A stretch of DNA of 64,000 nucleotides, from NCBI GenBank assembly GCA_001599935.1, contig BCIJ01000004.1, positions 893,716 through 957,715 on the forward strand. Direction: 5' to 3'. The notes below the pieces were generated by a model. It ran no database searches, was not told where the DNA came from, and saw nothing but the letters and a program-made list of their open reading frames with translations. How positions within the stretch are numbered: the first letter of the stretch is position 1; each line of letters begins with the position of its first letter. The stretch is from Holtermannia corniformis. Lineage: Eukaryota; Basidiomycota; Tremellomycetes; Holtermanniales. The position numbers and the translations under genes are program-made. Below, one piece after another: positions 50,047-60,290 of this stretch.

Positions 50047-53000
50047 ATGTCATCAACCTCGTCGACTCCTGTTCAGGATGCTTCACCATCAACCATGGTC
50101 GCGCCTGGACCTGTGGCGAACCAGACTTCACGGGACAGGGTACGATACCTCCGAGCTTGCGATCGCTGCCGGTCAGTCTTGGTTCTGTTTGACGGGGTGG
50201 AGGCTCATATCCTGCAGGGCACGCAAAGTCAAAGTATGTCACACGTACCGCGGGAGGTTGACTGACAGGGTCAGTGTGATCACGATTCGCCATGTGGACG
50301 CTGTGTCGTCTCTGGGATCGAATGCACTTTCAACCAAGGAGCCGCGCTGCTGCACGAGCCCGATGGATCAGAGTCAGTTTTGGATGGGAAAGCCCTAGAC
50401 ACAGCTGAGCGTCTCAGGCGTTCTGACAACGCAGCCGAGGTGCGTTCGATCATTCTGCGGATACAAGCTGACTGGACAGAGCTCCCTGATGGCACAGAAT
50501 CGAGCGTTACCACCGAAGAAGAGGCGTAGACTTGCCTCCTCGAAATCTCAAGACGCAGCTGTATCTGAAGATACTAGAGGTGTGTAGATCAGAGTCGCGC
50601 AGGGCTGACCACCGCAGCACCCGAGAGGATCCTCGATCACGGAGACACGGCACACTTCTTCCTGGCTCAAGACGGGATCGCAAGATTCTCGGGCTCGACG
50701 TCTGGGCTGCCGTTGCTGTAGGTTGTAGTAGTTCTCACAGCCATGTGCTGACACGAATGGCCACGCAGCGACGCAACTCGGCGCCTGGCGGCGTCCAAAG
50801 CCAAATCACCCATTGTGCCTACAGCTGTCGATACTGCCAGCCCCGATTGGTCTCTTTTGAGCTCCCTTCTTGCCGATGGTGCAGCAACGTCCGCGGCGCG
50901 TCGCGAGACGTCGCACGACAGCAGCGATGATGAACTGTTTTTCCCTGGAAGGGCTTTGCTTCGGGACGATGGGCAGACACTCGACATCTACAAAGCTATC
51001 ACGGCAGTCGGTGCGTATGGGTCCAGCGACTGTCGACCGATACCTGATCAGACACCGTAGTCCCAGCAGACCTGCTCGCGTCTTTGATCCAGACCTATGT
51101 CAGTGCTGAGCCACTCAAGATTGCTTCAGCTCACCGATCCAGTTCGCCGTCATTCATCCCAGCTGGCCCATTCTGCACATGCCAAGCTTCTTTCAAGAGC
51201 TGTATCGATGGGCAGACTATGCCTTTGGCGCACTAGTGGCTGCAATGTGTATGACCGCATCCCGCTACGTGCAAGACGTCCGCGTCAGGATGGATCCAGG
51301 TACGTCCTGCAAACGCCCGTGGAACCAGCTGACACCATCCTAGACGATCCTGCAACGGCCGGTGTGCACTACCACGCCCTCTTTCGCCGGCTGCGCGACC
51401 ACGCCGAGACTCGCGATCACGTCGTGTACGCTGTCCAGAGTCTTTTCCTGGCTGCACAGTTCCATTGCGTCGACCACGTTCCGCACCCTATCGCCCAAGG
51501 CTTTCACGCGGCTGCAGTGGCCAGGTGTATGGACGGCGGCCTGCATCGGTGCGTACATCTTGCTGCGCGGTCGACATCTGACCTCTGCTAGCGAAGTCGC
51601 GGCATCGGTCCCGCTTGATCCCATCGACCGCGAGGTCCGCAAGGTGCGTGGGCGACGAAACTTGGATCGCGCTGACTTGTACAGCGCACCGCCTGGTCGA
51701 TCTACTGGTGAGCATAGCACGCTCCATAAGACATCCTTACACACCCACAGTTGGGATCAACAGATCTCGGCAGTATGTGGTCGCCCCTCTATCATTCGTC
51801 TACAAGATATCGACAGCTCTCTGCCGGCCCCCTTCCAACAGGGCATGTCCGAACAAACACTGCCGCCCGACCACGATGCGGCGTACGTCGTGATATTCCG
51901 CCAGCTCTGCAATGTGTCGGCAACGCTCGAACAAGCGCTTCGGGCTTCATCGCATCGTCCGGTCTTTGTTGGCGCAGACTTTCTCAACGAGATTTGCATG
52001 GAAACACTGGGTGCGAAAGATGACAACGTTTTGCTTGACACGGTCGATGCGCGCTTGGCTAAATGGCGGCAGTGAGTCATGCGAGCGTCGATTGGTGCGA
52101 TCAGCTGATGGCATACGCAGACAACTCCCACCGAGCCTGGCCAAGCGGAAAATATCGGATCGACTGACTTCCCCGCTGTACTCGGTCGCCTCCGAACAAG
52201 TGGCAGCCATTGAAGAGACTATCATGCTCACGACATGCAGTCGACGCATGCAGCTTGCTACCGCCCGGACAGCCGCTGGCGAGAGTAACAGTGTGCAGCT
52301 AGACAAGCTACGGGATGGCGTGGCCGCCGCAGCGCGACGTCTGGTCTCGTCTGTCGTTCATATGGGATCGGAAAAGCTGCTGCAATACTGCGACATCAGT
52401 GAGTGACCGTCTGGTGGTCCCAACTGACCTCGTCAGTGTTTGCCTACCGCGTATTGATGGCAGGGCGCTTGCTTGTCGCTTGCGTACTATCAGCGCGTGC
52501 CGAAGGGCGCTCGAAAGACGACGACAGTACGATGCAAGCGGTGCGTGCATGCTCCATGCTGCTACACCACATGGCGGCCGTTTCGCCAATCGCCCTCGGA
52601 TCGTCCGAAGTCTTTGACGAAACTTGCAGAGGTAAGACACTGGTCTCTGTGTAAAGCGTACTGACCAGCGTAGTCTGCAAGATCACCCTGCCAGCGCGCT
52701 CAGGACCCGCACATGGTCCTCGCAAGTACGCATGGTACCGTCCGCTCAGCCATCGCGCGACAAGCGCTCCGTCAGTGTCCAGCACCAACGCGCGAGAAGG
52801 AACTTCAGAGACGCTCGTACTCGGCTCGCAGATTGCGTCGATAGTCCAGTGTGTTCACCCCATATCTCGGTGCGCTTGCTGACCCGAGCCAGCGATCACC
52901 CGAGCCACGTGGCGACGCCGAACTTTGACTTGGCTCCTCCGATATCGGGCTCGGAGGTTGTGGGCTCGGACATGGCGGGCTATCAGCTCCTCGAGGATGA

Positions 53001-53052
53001 TCTACGATGGTTGTTTCCTGGCAACAGCAATCTCAGCGGGACCTACATCTGA
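50047..53052 (+). CDS. Zn(II)2Cys6 fungal transcription factor
   Basis: A fungal-specific binuclear zinc cluster regulator. From MSSTSSTPVQ (50047) the cluster RACDRCRARKVKCDHDSPCGRCVVSGIEC is built from three short exons; cysteine spacing is C-X2-C-X6-C-X5-C-X2-C-X6-C when the acceptor at GGTCAG (just before 50276) is used. The long middle homology region follows (WPILHMPSFFQELYRWAD-like, YVQDVRVRMDP, VYAVQSLFLAAQFH) with many introns, and the protein ends GYQLLEDDLRWLFPGNSN at 53052. Its gene starts 308 bases from, and divergent to, the D-2-hydroxyacid dehydrogenase, which may be a target. Nuclear. Confidence 0.86.
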
Positions 53053-53152
53053 CTAGGCTCCTTGTCCCTGCCGGCGGTGACTTGGTGCTGAGATAGCGTC
53101 GACTACTTAACGGCGATGCACCGGTCGCTCTTGCTCAACTTCACGGCTCACA

Positions 53153-55090
53153 ATGGCCTCGAATACTCAAATGTCGCAGCTGGACCATGATTACAAGGAG
53201 AAGACGGATGCCGACGTCAACGTCCGCGTGGAGAGCCTCGAGGCTGGCGATGCCGTCGACGATGCCGTGTGGGGAAAGCTGGGCGAGGGCGCAACAAACT
53301 ATCGTACATTGGGATGGTGCGTTTCCACTTTGATTTTAAATGACAACACTGATGCTCTGCCAGGGTCCGCGCGACCATCCTCAGTCTCAAGGCCATGATC
53401 GGCTTGGGTGTCCTTGCGCTTGTGAGGCATCACTGGGCCATGTCCAACGGCAGGCTGACTAGTCTCCAGCCCTCGGTACTAGACACTCTTGGCTTTGTTC
53501 CGGGCCTCTTGGTGATTGCCGCAGGCGGGCTCATCACAACATGTAAGCCGCAAATGGTGTTGGCTTTTGGTCTGACAGTCGCTTGCAGGGACTGGCTACG
53601 TCGTTGGCGGTACGTACAGAAACTGTGCGGCGCTTGACGTTCTTACACCCCGCAGCGTTCAAGCGCAACCACCCCGAGGTCTACACAATGGCCGAGTGAG
53701 TGCTTTGCTGGTCGTCCGGCGCATCAGGCTGATCACGCAGCGTCGGCATGCTCTTGTTCGGTCCAATCGGCCGCGAATTCTTCAATGTCGCATACACCCT
53801 GTTCCTCATCGCCGTCGCGGGCTCGGCCATGCTGTCCGTCTCGATCGCGTTCAACGCAATGTCCTCGCACGCCATCTGCACCGTCGCGTTTGTCGCCGTT
53901 GCCCTCGTCATGACGCTACTGCTGTCCTCGCTCCAGACGCTCCAGAAGATCTCTTGGATCGGCTGGGCTGGACTGATCAGTATCTTGTCGTCGGTGATCA
54001 CCCTCGCCGTCGCTGTAGGTGTACAGGACCGCCCGAGCGCAGCGCCGCAAACTGGCCCGTGGGACCCGCAGATCAAAGTCGTTGGTTCGCCTACGTTCAT
54101 AGAGGGCATCAACGCCGTGTCGACCGTCATCTGTGCGTCGGGATCGTGGTCGCGCATAGAGGCACTGAGATTGTACAGTCTCGTACGCAGCGACACCCTA
54201 TTACTTCAACTTTATCTCGGAAATGCGCAAGCCCCAAGATTTCAACAAGGCCTTGATTGGCTGCCAATCGGTTGTCTCTGCGGTGTATCTGGTGCGTGCA
54301 TGTGGCTTGTTACCGCTCGCGCGACTGATGTCGGTCAGATCATCGGTGCGGTCACCTACAAGTTTGCCGGCATCTACATTTCGTCGCCTGCGCTGGGTAC
54401 GGCTGGCCCGTTGCTCAAGAAAGGTGCGTTGCTGGACGCTGCCTGTCAGCAAGCTGATGCAGGCCAGTCTGCTACGGCCTGGCATTCCTTGGGCTGCTGG
54501 CGTCGTGCGTGCTCAACAGCCACGTTGCGGCCAAGAACAGTGAGTGTATGTGCGCACATGGCACCCCGCTCATCGATCACAGTCTTTGTGCGCATCCTCG
54601 GCAACACTCGGCACCTGAGTGAAAACACCAGGCGGCACTATGCAGTCTGGTAGTGAGTTTGAACCGGCACGCTGCGGACCAGACTCTGACCCAACAGCGC
54701 ATCTGTCGCGGTGTGCTGTACACTCGCATTCGTCATTGCGCTCTCGATCCCCTTTTTCGGCAATCTGGTCAGCTCTGTGTCGGCCTATGTTGATTCCATG
54801 TAACGCTCGTTCCAGGTCGGCTTGATTGGCGCCCTGTTCGGCACCCTGCTCTCCATGTGAGTCGTCTGGTTCCGCCGATGCCCAATGCTGATCTGTCCAG
54901 CCAAACGATGGCCTACATGTGGATCTGGGACAACCGGAACAGCACGCAAAAGCATACGGTGCGCTACAAGCTGCTCTGGGTGATGAACGCGGCGCTCCTC
55001 GCTCTCGGGACGTTTTGCCAAGTCGCTGGCGTGTACGCGTCGATTGTCGCGATCAGGGACCAGCTGAACTCGGGGTCGACCAGGTCGTGA
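53153..55090 (+). CDS. amino acid permease/transporter, AAAP (AVT) family
   Basis: Eleven-helix amino-acid transporter of the vacuole or plasma membrane. MASNTQMSQLDHDYKEK is followed by VWGKLGEGATNYRTLGW and helix 1 (ATILSLKAMIGLGVLA), then PSVLDTLGFVPGLLVIAAGGL, FKRNHPEVYTMADVGMLLFGPIGRE, helices AVAGSAMLSVSIAFNAMSSHAICTVAF-like, YFNFISEMRKPQDFNKALIG (AAAP motif), and a final WVMNAALLALGTFCQVAGVYASI before TRS at 55090. Introns 40-60 bases. The motif order matches fungal Avt/neutral amino-acid permeases. It follows the Zn2Cys6 gene on the same strand, about 100 bases away. Confidence 0.85.
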
Positions 55091-55417
55091 GTTGACGCTG
55101 ACAGTTGAGCATTGCAACTGACGAGCTTTCACAGACCTTGGTCGTGCGCAGACAACTCGTAGCCGACCTGGGACGGCCGTTCAGGTTGTGCTTGCAACAC
55201 GCTAGGGTGTAGGATCTTGTCAAGTCGATGCATGCGGTCGTTGTGTACTCCCTCGCCTCTTGCGGTGTAGCGAGTTGCTAGCGGTGTGCTAAGGTGGATC
55301 ACCGCATGACATCACTTTACGCCAAGAGCAACATCGCCTCCATGCGAGTTCTTTAACAACGACAACGACAACTTTCTCTCTTTCTAAACTACGCCCTAGA
55401 TCATTCGATATCCAATA
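55091..55417. other. intergenic, promoter of the repeat-containing secreted protein
   Basis: About 330 bases; the last ~60 before the start contain a CAACGACAACGACAAC repeat and a pyrimidine-rich TTTCTCTCTTTCT run typical of highly expressed fungal leaders. Nothing else recognised. Confidence 0.4.
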
Positions 55418-56247
55418 ATGAAGATCACTCTCTCCGCCATCACACTCTCGCTCGCGACGGCGCTCTCGGTCCGTGCGGCCGCCGACCCGCTCATCACCCA
55501 CTTGCCCGAGAAGAAGGACGGCCACGCCGTGGTCGAGCGTCAGCGTGAGTGTGTTTTCTCGCTCCGAGTAGTGCATAGTGGTGGCTCGAGCTGCGGCACT
55601 ACTACGCCTATCCGTGCTCAGCTCGTCAACACGGCCCGTGCGCAATCAACATGCTGACATCTCAAAGTCGACTCGATCCTGTCAGAGGCGACCTCGGGAG
55701 CCGCCGGTGTCTTTGAGACTGTCACGTCCGGTGCAGGGGGCGCATTCGAGACAGCCACGTCTGGTGCGGCCGGTGCTTTCGAAACAGCTACGTCAGGCGC
55801 CGCCGGTGCATTCGATACCGTCACCTCGGGCGCCGACGGTGCTTTCGAGACCGTGACTTCGGGTGCGGCTGGTGTCTTGTCATCGGCTTCGTCGGTCGCT
55901 AGCGCTGGCGTCAGTGGTGCCGGCGGTGTCCTCTCCAGTGCGAGCTCCGTCGTCTCAGCTGGCGTCAGCGGCGGCGCCAACGCCGCCAGCTCAGCTAGCA
56001 GCATTGCAGGTGCTGGTGTTTCAGGTGCAGAGTGAGTCACAAACCTGTTTCAACGCTGTCGAGGCACCTTCTCGACGTCCACGGACCATCGCTGACGTCT
56101 TCCAGGGGTGCCGCCTCATCCGCCTCATCCGCCGTCTCACCCTCGGGCGCCGCTTACCCGCAAATCCAACCGTTTGGTATTGCCACCTGGACCGGTGTCG
56201 TCGGTGTCGTCGGCGTCGTCGTTGGAGCTGGTCGCATCCTCGCTTAG
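55418..56247 (+). CDS. secreted Ala/Ser/Gly-rich repeat protein, probably GPI-anchored
   Basis: Cell-surface type protein. MKITLSAITLSLATALSVRAA is a clear signal peptide; KKDGHAVVERQ follows, with a possible Kex2-like cleavage after ER. After an intron, five or six repeats of an 11-residue unit (T-[AV]-TSGA-x-G-[AV]-F-[ED], about 55690-55880) are followed by Ser/Ala/Gly repeats (VLSSASSV-SAGVSG). After a further intron (56032-56105) the end is a hydrophobic helix (WTGVVGVVGVVVGAGRIL) preceded by SPSGAAYPQ, fitting a GPI-attachment signal. Stop at 56247. Expected role is in the cell wall or adhesion; no catalytic domain. Confidence 0.75.
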
Positions 56248-56469
56248 TGTGAGGAAATAGAGCATCGTATCGTTGTGCTTGGTAAATTGGCTGTAATGGA
56301 CATTGGTCAAGTCAGGAAGATCGCCCTTGCGTCTAGCAACCAGATTGGATACGGACAAGCGGCTGGATATCTTTACTGAACATATGATCGACGTTGGGCT
56401 GGGCAGCGAGCTCATACACAGGTCTCACACGACGTATAGTCTGTCCAAGTAGATTCGTTGAAATGCGCT

Positions 56470-56733
56470 TCAAAAATCGGTGGGTAATACGCTCCAATCT
56501 CTTGCCATCCGGATGTCGACTTGTGGTGGTACTGTACGGAATAGGTCTCGTTCGACGGCGTCTAGATATGGGGTCAATATCGCTCTAGAAGTCGATCGAC
56601 GTACGCGATGAGTCAGCAGGTGGCGCCGGACACCCAGCAGATCCGACCCAGTGTCTGCATACCCAACAAGCTCCCGCTGGGACCCGTTGCAGGTGATCGT
56701 GACGCGCATCTTGCCATCGGTAGGTGTCGCCAT
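56470..56733 (-). CDS. family F3 small protein, copy a
   Basis: 87 residues from MATPTDGKMRV at 56733 to 56470. Shares with the three following genes a predicted beta strand near the start (MRVTITC), a Y-A-D/N-S-like element (VGYADTGSDLLG) and a helix ending in H-[RK]-V (LLTHRV). TATAAAT at 56763-56769 lies 30 bases upstream. Unlike copies b and c, it continues past the common core with about 40 residues. No signal peptide; function unknown. Confidence 0.55.
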   Translation of the reverse strand: MATPTDGKMRVTITCNGSQRELVGYADTGSDLLGVRRHLLTHRVRRSTSRAILTPYLDAVERDLFRTVPPQVDIRMARDWSVLPTDF

Positions 56734-57275
56734 AATGTGTGCGCCGCTACAGCTGTACGCGGATTTATATGAGATTGAGCGGTCGGCTCTGACCGGAGGG
56801 AGCTGAGGCCGCTCGGGTCATCCATTCGACCGATCTCAAAGGGAAAGTCGACGTTGCCATGGGACTATGGTTTGTCTTTTGTGCGGATCCAGTCGGCTTG
56901 CTACGGGCGAGGTTCTGTTGCACAGTTCGCGATGGATGAATGGACAGCGGGCAATCCGGACCGCTTGTTTGGAATAGCCAAGCACGATCGGTCGATTTAC
57001 CGGGGATACTCTTGGATCTCTACGGCTCTGCGTTTGGCTTCTTGGAGCGCGCGGCCGCCACTCGCCCGCTCAATGTCTGACGAGGCTGTGGAAAGTCAGT
57101 CTGAAGGTAGTGTAGCAGCAAAAGCCATGAGAGCGACGTGTGCAATCGGTGGATCATTGCGCCAAGGGCCGTACACAACAAGTGGCGTAGTAGCGCTACA
57201 ACCATCAACTCAGCGTCGCTCGACAGTAATCGCATCTCGTCGACGACTTGCCCCGTCTCTGGCTGATTGAATGGG
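56734..57275. other. intergenic within the F3 array
   Basis: Apart from the TATA box at 56763-56769, about 540 bases in which a 138-codon plus-strand frame (56854-57270) exists but shows no codon-level or family support. I called no gene here. Confidence 0.35.
56763..56769 (-). promoter_or_regulatory. TATA box of F3a
   Basis: TATAAAT on the minus strand, 30 bases upstream of the ATG at 56733. Together with the similar box of F2a, it suggests very short leaders in these orphan genes. Confidence 0.45.
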
Positions 57276-57491
57276 CTACTCGATAGGTCTTGTGGTCGGG
57301 ATCGGCTCCTCCAGCATACTAGCATCCGTCAGCTTTAGCGTTCGCTCAACCAGACTGACGTGCTGCTTCTCCCAATGCATGATCAGCTTGTTGAGTTCAG
57401 CTTCAGAGTTGGCAGCATATTTGTATGTGCGCTTTTCAGTGGTTGCTAAATCGGTCAGCGTGACGTGGTAAACGGTGGTATTCTGAGGCAT
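57276..57491 (-). CDS. family F3 small protein, copy b
   Basis: 71 residues, single exon, MPQNTTVYHVTLTDL at 57491. Core: YHVTLTD strand, YKYAANSEAELNKLIMHWEKQHV helix region, then SLVERTLKL. Matches copy c (ANSADQRQ, DHWHAKHV) with the same spacing between the A-N-S and H-W...H-V elements. Acidic and soluble; a compact beta-alpha-beta fold is my guess. Stop at 57276. Confidence 0.62.
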   Translation of the reverse strand: MPQNTTVYHVTLTDLATTEKRTYKYAANSEAELNKLIMHWEKQHVSLVERTLKLTDASMLEEPIPTTRPIE

Positions 57492-57937
57492 GGTGGGTGG
57501 GCCACCCTACTGCACACCCGAGAATATCGATAGAGATGGCTGAGGTGCAAACGATATGGCTCCTTTCTGACAGACCACCTTTCGCTCGAGAAGACTTGCA
57601 CTGATAGCTTGGTTCTAGGCCAAGACCAGTAGCGCTAGAAGCCTCAAGCACGCCTGCCACACTGCTTATCGACACAGACGCGGGTTGCGTTTCTCGGCCG
57701 CGGAGACGAGCGCACGGTGGCGACCCGGCACTTGTGCGCTTCGCTTCGAGCTGGTGAGAGACGTGTGGGGACCGTCTTCATAATGGCTAGTGTTGACAAA
57801 CGGCTTTCATCAGCGATGACGCACTTGTCTGAACACTGCTGGGGAGCGTTGCGCTCAAAACGTCTCGGGACAGCCTGGCACTGGGCACCTCGTCTCTTCA
57901 TCAGAGTAAGGCAGTCCTGTACTCGTCGTCGGGAGCT
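57492..57937. other. intergenic within the F3 array
   Basis: About 450 bases upstream of F3b. Short frames on both strands have no support; nothing recognised. Confidence 0.35.
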
Positions 57938-58135
57938 CTACGCAGTATATAGCTCCGTCCGGTCGCTGTACCGATATGAGCGCTCGAACGATCGTGACTC
58001 TAGACCTACGTGCTTCGCATGCCAGTGGTCGACTTGTGATTGTCTCTGATCTGCGCTGTTCGCAAAGTATGTGGTGTTGTCTGCTTGGCCGGTGGAGGTG
58101 TTGGGCTCGAAAAAGACTGAATATCTAGTCGACAT
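57938..58135 (-). CDS. family F3 small protein, copy c
   Basis: 65 residues, single exon, MSTRYSVFFEPN at 58135 to 57938. Shows YSVFFEP strand, TTYFANSADQRQSQVDHWHAKHV and then GLESRSFE, the same frame of conserved positions as F3b. The C-terminal end is basic/Ser-rich. Function unknown. Confidence 0.62.
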   Translation of the reverse strand: MSTRYSVFFEPNTSTGQADNTTYFANSADQRQSQVDHWHAKHVGLESRSFERSYRYSDRTELYTA

Positions 58136-58474
58136 TGTGGGTCGTAGAGCGCAAGGAGGTCAATGAGTGGTATAAGTCTAGAATTGTCCTTGTACTTGAG
58201 CCGTCGGTGAGTGAATTGCGCGGAAAAAGGAGGTATACCGAGGCGGAGTGCGGCGGGATGCACATGAGCGGACCATGCCGAGTCGCTGTATTGCGATGGA
58301 GAATGGTAGCGTCGACTCATATGAGAATGGAGCTTTCTGCTTATAGTGCGCCAACAGAACGTCGTCGAGTAACTCGGACATGCGCTTAGCAGCATTCGTC
58401 AGCGCACCGGCGGTATCCTCTGCCAGCATGTATAAAGTGGTCCATACCTGTTCTTCATCACTATGGTGTCGCAA

Positions 58475-58781
58475 CTACTCTGTCCCTCTCGTCCTATCAC
58501 CGCGCGTTCTGCAGTACGGGCAGATCTGGTCGATCGAGTCCAGAGCGGGCCCGTTGCCCGACGCGTACCCGACGCTGGTGATCGTCACCTGTGCGGCCTC
58601 AGGCGCTGGGTCAACCTCGAGATCATCTGCGACTCACATGGCTAGTCTTGATATGCTGGACGAGCTCGTCCAGATCCGTCTTCTCGTACGCGTGGACGAT
58701 CGTCACCGTGTCGTCGCGAAACAAGTCGTGGTGAATGAACGCGGTGTGGTGGTGGCGGTAGGTGCTGTTGTCAGTGCTCAT
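58475..58781 (-). CDS. family F3 small protein, copy d
   Basis: Starts MSTDNSTYRHHH at 58781. Core TVTIVHAYEKTDLDELVQHIKTSHV aligns with the Y-A-x-S...H-V block of copies b and c. An intron (donor GTGAGT) ends at either CCTGAG or the CAG nine bases later; the second gives SHVTITSVGYASG, closer to HVSLVERT of copy b. The end IDQICPYCRTRGDR contains a CxxC pair not present in b and c. Stop at 58475. About 75 residues. Confidence 0.55.
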
Positions 58782-59045
58782 GGCGAGTGATGGGGGTCGG
58801 AAGAGTGCGTTGGCAGTCTCTTATGCGTCTGCGACGGTACCGTGTCTGCTGCAAGCCGGCGGATCATCGCCGCCATCGTCACTCGCCTTCCTTTCGTGTC
58901 GGCAGCCCCCTTGTCCTCTCGCTCCATTCATTGCCATGAGATCGTCAGTGGCTGATGACATTCTCGCAGTGCAGGGCCAATGCCAGACCCGCGCGGAACG
59001 TGAAAGCGGGCCATCAAGTTCAAGCTTTGTGCAAGGAATACATGC

Positions 59046-60037
59046 CTAGGCGCTTGCCTCTAGCAGCCTCTGCCTCTCCAGCACGCGCTCCATCCGCGCA
59101 CCCACGACCCTGAACGCCCCGCCCTCGCCCACACCTTTGACCTGGCCGCCGGCAAGCTCAGCGGCCAGATCGGCATCCGCAGCTTCCGTCAGGGCTGGTG
59201 CGATCTCGGCACCCAGAGGCGGCTGGAGCGCGTCGTGGGACAAGGCGCCGAGGCGCGGGGATGAGGCCGTGGTGATGAACTCGGTCGCGACGGGCATCTT
59301 GACGGATGCGAGGCGGAGTGCTAAGCTGTGTGAGTGGGTCGTGGTGAGCAGGGTAGAGTACACACCCTCTTTTGCAATCTCCTCGCGGATGCCGCCGCCG
59401 CCAACCTCGAAGACTACTCGGCCGACTGATACTCTGCGTACGTCAGCACGGCTATGCTAGGGTCTAGGAATAGCTCGATTACTTCCTAGCGCACTCACCG
59501 GCACGCCCAGTACTCGAACCCTCCCTTGCCTTTGCCCATACGCGTTTCATTGCCCTTGACGCAGACTGGTACGTCTGGGAACACGCGCATCCAAGCCTCG
59601 GCGCCCTTGACGGGTTTGATCTTGCGTTTGATCGAGACGAGGGCGGACGAGAGCTGCGAGGCCGTCAACCGGCAGGCGGAGAGCAGGCGGAGGCCATAGG
59701 CGCCATGAAGGAGCGAGGTGCCTTTGAGAGAGCCGCCCTACGAGGGTGAGCTATGTCCGTAGGGATGTACGAGCACAAGACACATACGATTGGAAGCTGC
59801 GATTGAACGTCAGCTCAGATCCTGTACAGACACGGCTGCACGCACCGACGGCTTGCCCTTTTGCGCCTTGCGGTACTTTGTCCGCCGGGGCGCCAGGTCA
59901 CTCCGGAAGCGAACATGGCCCAACACCTGCTGCTGCTCTATCCGCAGATTATGTAGCGATGCGAGGACGGTCGACTTTGAGCTGGAAGCGACCGACGGCC
60001 GAGCGAACGAAGTGGATGCCATCATGGAACGGAACAT
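59046..60037 (-). CDS. MRPL16: mitochondrial ribosomal protein uL16m
   Basis: Large-subunit protein of the mitochondrial ribosome. After a presequence-like start ([23 protein letters not shown] 60037; 60025 and 60022 are alternatives) comes the family core [82 protein letters not shown] (the conserved RMGKGKG loop) and [29 protein letters not shown], ending at 59046. Three or four short introns. Divergent from ZPR1, 254 bases between starts. The 3' frame reads on past the usual uL16 end by about 60 residues. Confidence 0.9.
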
Positions 60038-60290
60038 TGCGCGTTTGCGCGGTTCTCCACCGTTTGAGCTGCTGATACTTGGCAGTTTCCTCCTGTAGAT
60101 GCCTGGGACCGCTTGCAGGCTGCTGCACGCCGCTCTACGCTGCTGATCGTGGTAATGGACACTGTTCAACGTCGAGAGCGCGATGCATTGCGGTTTTCTT
60201 ACTGGCAGTGATTACGTAATGCACCAAAAGTCTGTTCAACATCTTCTTGCTCTTGTCGACGTCGCAGAGCATAGCAACAGCATCGACATC

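Noticed and set aside
56854..57270. 138-codon plus-strand frame in the F3 array.
   Set aside because: No family signal, splice context or strand consistency with the array; composition looks random.
58178..58474. A fifth F3 copy on the minus strand.
   Set aside because: It has a helix-like segment but lacks the strand and H-x-V pattern of the family and starts directly after the F3d stop.
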